This document shows positions 62,116 to 64,000 of a stretch of DNA of 64,000 bases, one piece after another. Source of the stretch: CAG-390 sp964522215. Lineage in GTDB: Bacteria > Bacillota > Clostridia > Oscillospirales > CAG-272. The notes below the pieces were generated by a model. It worked only from the letters and a program-made list of their open reading frames with translations, did not search any database and was not told the origin of the DNA. How positions within the stretch are numbered: position 1 is the first letter of the stretch; the number at the start of each line of letters is the position of its first letter. The DNA lies in assembly GCA_964522215.1 (NCBI GenBank), contig CAZFVR010000001.1:62001-126000 (forward strand), written 5' to 3'. Made by a program: the position numbers and the translations under genes.

Positions 62116-64000
62116 ATGGCTGTAAGATTTACAACTTCACAACGTGCGGCAATAGATACACACGGCCGCACACTGCTGATATCCGCCGCGGCAGGGTCGG
62201 GTAAGACCGCTACACTTACCGAAAGGATAATCAGCGAGCTTACAAATAAAGAGCACCCCGCAGATATATCGCGGATGCTTATAGTGACCTTTACTCGCGC
62301 GGCAGCAGGCGAGCTTCGCACAAGGATAAGCGCGGCGCTTTCTGCGGCACTGAACGATGACCCGGATAACGCCCATCTATCCAATCAGTTGGTAGCGGTG
62401 GCGGGCGCGCGGATCTGCACGATAGATGCATTTTATCTTGACGTGGTGCGGGAGAATTTTAACCGTCTCGGCATCTCGGCATCCCTGCGTTTAGCGGATG
62501 CAGGCGAGCTTTTGGCAATGCAACGCGAATGCATGCAACGCACGATAGACGATATGATAGTGAGTGACCCGGATATATCACAGCTTGCCTGCTCGCTTAC
62601 CACTGCGCGCGGGGATCAGCGACTTGCCGAGGTGCTGATAGGCTTTGCCGCGCGGCTTGACAGTATGCCGCGCGGCCGGCACACACCCGCAGACGAAGCC
62701 GCAAGGCTTGATTGCGAGGCCGAGGGCGAGTTTATAGAGAGCCGAGCCGGCAAGTGCGCTGTGGATCTGATATATGACAAGCTTGAGGATGTGCGCCGCA
62801 CGCTTGAGGGCATCCACAGCGAGGTGGCGTGGGACGAGAGCTACCCTGCAAAGTACGCTGCGGTGATAGAGTCTGACATTGAGACTATCGGCAGGTTGCT
62901 CGGTGCAGTCAACGCCGCGGACGAGACCGCCCTGCGCCGTGGATTTGAGGAATTCGACCTTGCCCGCCTGCCGGCCTTTAAGCGCGGCACCAAAACACCG
63001 CGAGCCGATGAGATAGCAAAATTCCGCACTGAAATGAAGCGGCAGATACGCGAAACCGGTCGGCGATATTTTGCCATGTCACCCGACGAGATACGCACCG
63101 CACAGCGCGATACGGCAAGACTGCTTCGCGCCCTCTCACGGATACTTTTGCGCTATGGCGAGCAGCTTGACGGCGAAAAAAAGGCGCGTGGCGTTTGCGA
63201 TTTTGCAGACATCCGCAGGTATGCGCATGCGCTTTTGATATCGCCCGACGGTCAGCCCACCGAGTTGGCACTTGAGTGGCGCGAACGCTTTACCGAGATA
63301 TTTGTTGATGAATACCAGGATACCGACTCGGTGCAGGATGAGATATTCCGCGCCATCTCAAACGGGCGGGATCTTTTTATGGTCGGCGATATAAAGCAGA
63401 GCATTTACGCTTTCAGAGGCGCCGAGCCATCGATATTTGCCGACTACCGTCGTCGTTTTGAGACGATCGATCCCACCGCCGGGCAGGATGGAGAGAGCAC
63501 CGCACCCGGCGCGATATATATGTCCGAAAACTTTCGCTGTGCACGGTCGATCGTTGACTTTGCAAATGCTGTCTCATCCTATCTTTTCTCCGTATCGGAG
63601 GACTCCCCCCGCCCGCACGGTATAGGCTACCGCGCGGAGGATGATCTCATATTTGCACGCGGGGACGATGGCGGCGCACCTGCCGAGGTGGTGCTGATAG
63701 AAAATGCCGACTCCGATGCCAAGGAGGAAGCACAAAATGCGGCCGATGACGGCGCCACGACAGGTAATGGCAATGACGATGATAACGACGGTGCGGCGGG
63801 CGATAACGATGCAGAGGTGCGCTATGTCAGCTCCCGCATAGCCGAGATGATAGCCGCAGGAGAAGACCCGGGTAGCATTGCGGTGCTTTCTCGCTCCAAA
63901 AGCTTTGCCGCGGGTGTGGTACGTGCGCTCACCACCCTGGGCATTCCCGCCGCAAACAGCGTTGGCGAGGATCTTTTTGCCGACCCGGAGGTGCTTATGT
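62116..64000 (+). CDS. addA: ATP-dependent helicase/nuclease subunit AddA, 5' part
   Basis: The UvrD/RecB-like motor of AddAB; the window ends after 628 codons, roughly half of the usual 1200 residues. Visible motifs are TTSQRAAIDTHGRTLLISAA with Walker A AAAGSGKTATL near residue 27 and Ia MLIVTFTRAAAGELRTRI near 58. Motif II VDEYQDTDSVQ is at 397-407, followed by motif III GDIKQSIYAFRGAEP. An insert of about 30 residues near 540-565, rich in Asn, Asp, Gly and Ala, interrupts the normal sequence, much like the one in addB. The ATG follows GAGGAAAAA and lies 18 bases past addB. Confidence 0.95.
   Translation, partial: MAVRFTTSQRAAIDTHGRTLLISAAAGSGKTATLTERIISELTNKEHPADISRMLIVTFTRAAAGELRTRISAALSAALNDDPDNAHLSNQLVAVAGARICTIDAFYLDVVRENFNRLGISASLRLADAGELLAMQRECMQRTIDDMIVSDPDISQLACSLTTARGDQRLAEVLIGFAARLDSMPRGRHTPADEAARLDCEAEGEFIESRAGKCAVDLIYDKLEDVRRTLEGIHSEVAWDESYPAKYAAVIESDIETIGRLLGAVNAADETALRRGFEEFDLARLPAFKRGTKTPRADEIAKFRTEMKRQIRETGRRYFAMSPDEIRTAQRDTARLLRALSRILLRYGEQLDGEKKARGVCDFADIRRYAHALLISPDGQPTELALEWRERFTEIFVDEYQDTDSVQDEIFRAISNGRDLFMVGDIKQSIYAFRGAEPSIFADYRRRFETIDPTAGQDGESTAPGAIYMSENFRCARSIVDFANAVSSYLFSVSEDSPRPHGIGYRAEDDLIFARGDDGGAPAEVVLIENADSDAKEEAQNAADDGATTGNGNDDDNDGAAGDNDAEVRYVSSRIAEMIAAGEDPGSIAVLSRSKSFAAGVVRALTTLGIPAANSVGEDLFADPEVLM

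Noticed and set aside
1..64000. CRISPR arrays, rRNA, tRNA, prophage or complete insertion sequences
   Set aside because: No regularly spaced repeats of CRISPR length, no rRNA or tRNA-like segments, and no transposase, integrase or phage structural genes were found by reading both strands.

Overview
The window reads as a chromosomal segment of a moderately GC-rich Clostridia-type Firmicute (Oscillospirales- or Christensenellales-like; the exact lineage cannot be fixed from the sequence alone). The gene set supports this: Rex, DnaD plus a DnaC-type helicase loader, a RicT/YaaT-like PSP1 protein beside holB, DUF896, DUF4364, AddAB, class B sortases, RlmA, GAPDH and the MEP isoprenoid pathway. 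Promoters are close to the sigma-A consensus, most often TTGACA-like, a 17-base spacer and TATAAT. Ribosome-binding sites are strong, and hairpin-plus-T-run terminators are common. No rRNA, tRNA, CRISPR array, insertion sequence or prophage was recognised.

Layout. 1-10 kb: the 3' part of an FtsX-like permease, a cell-wall glucosaminidase, a DUF11 protein, dxs, a tandem pair of CNNM/CBS membrane proteins and queH. 10-18.7 kb (minus): a long co-directional run from galU through a dCMP deaminase, a lipoprotein, rimI, tsaD, rex, dnaD, the helicase loader and a uridine-kinase-like protein. 19-29 kb (plus): a DUF896 gene, tsaE, tsaB, rpiB, ispD, ispF, rpe, holB, ricT-like, a ferredoxin, a TrmN6-like methyltransferase, a HAD phosphatase and a TtcA-like tRNA thiolase. 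29-37 kb (minus): asnA, an ABC exporter of the FtsX type with its own two-component system, a decayed permease remnant and gap. 38-47 kb: an unusual phosphopantetheinyl transferase/TagA-type glycosyltransferase fusion, a lipoprotein alkaline phosphatase, pepF, a sigma factor, a zinc-ribbon protein, hom and a DUF4364 gene. 47-58 kb (mostly minus): a surface and envelope block with a secreted ricin/BIG2/C39 protein, a GT2 glycosyltransferase, rlmA, two class B sortases, a histidine kinase and response regulator, and an HtrA protease. 58.6-64 kb: addB and the 5' part of addA.

How the genes work together. dxs, ispD and ispF supply three MEP-pathway steps. tsaD, rimI, tsaE and tsaB supply most of the t6A tRNA-modification set in two divergent blocks. 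The DnaD/helicase-loader pair and holB belong to replication, and addAB to recombinational repair. The htrA - response regulator - kinase - sortase - sortase order looks like an envelope-stress and surface-anchoring module.

The most unusual items are the transferase fusion at 38.1 kb; a roughly 90-nt multibranched inverted-repeat structure with four adjacent 12-bp-period repeats between htrA and the response regulator; Asn/Asp-rich low-complexity inserts in many housekeeping proteins; and a small AT-rich element with inverted ends at 39.7 kb.
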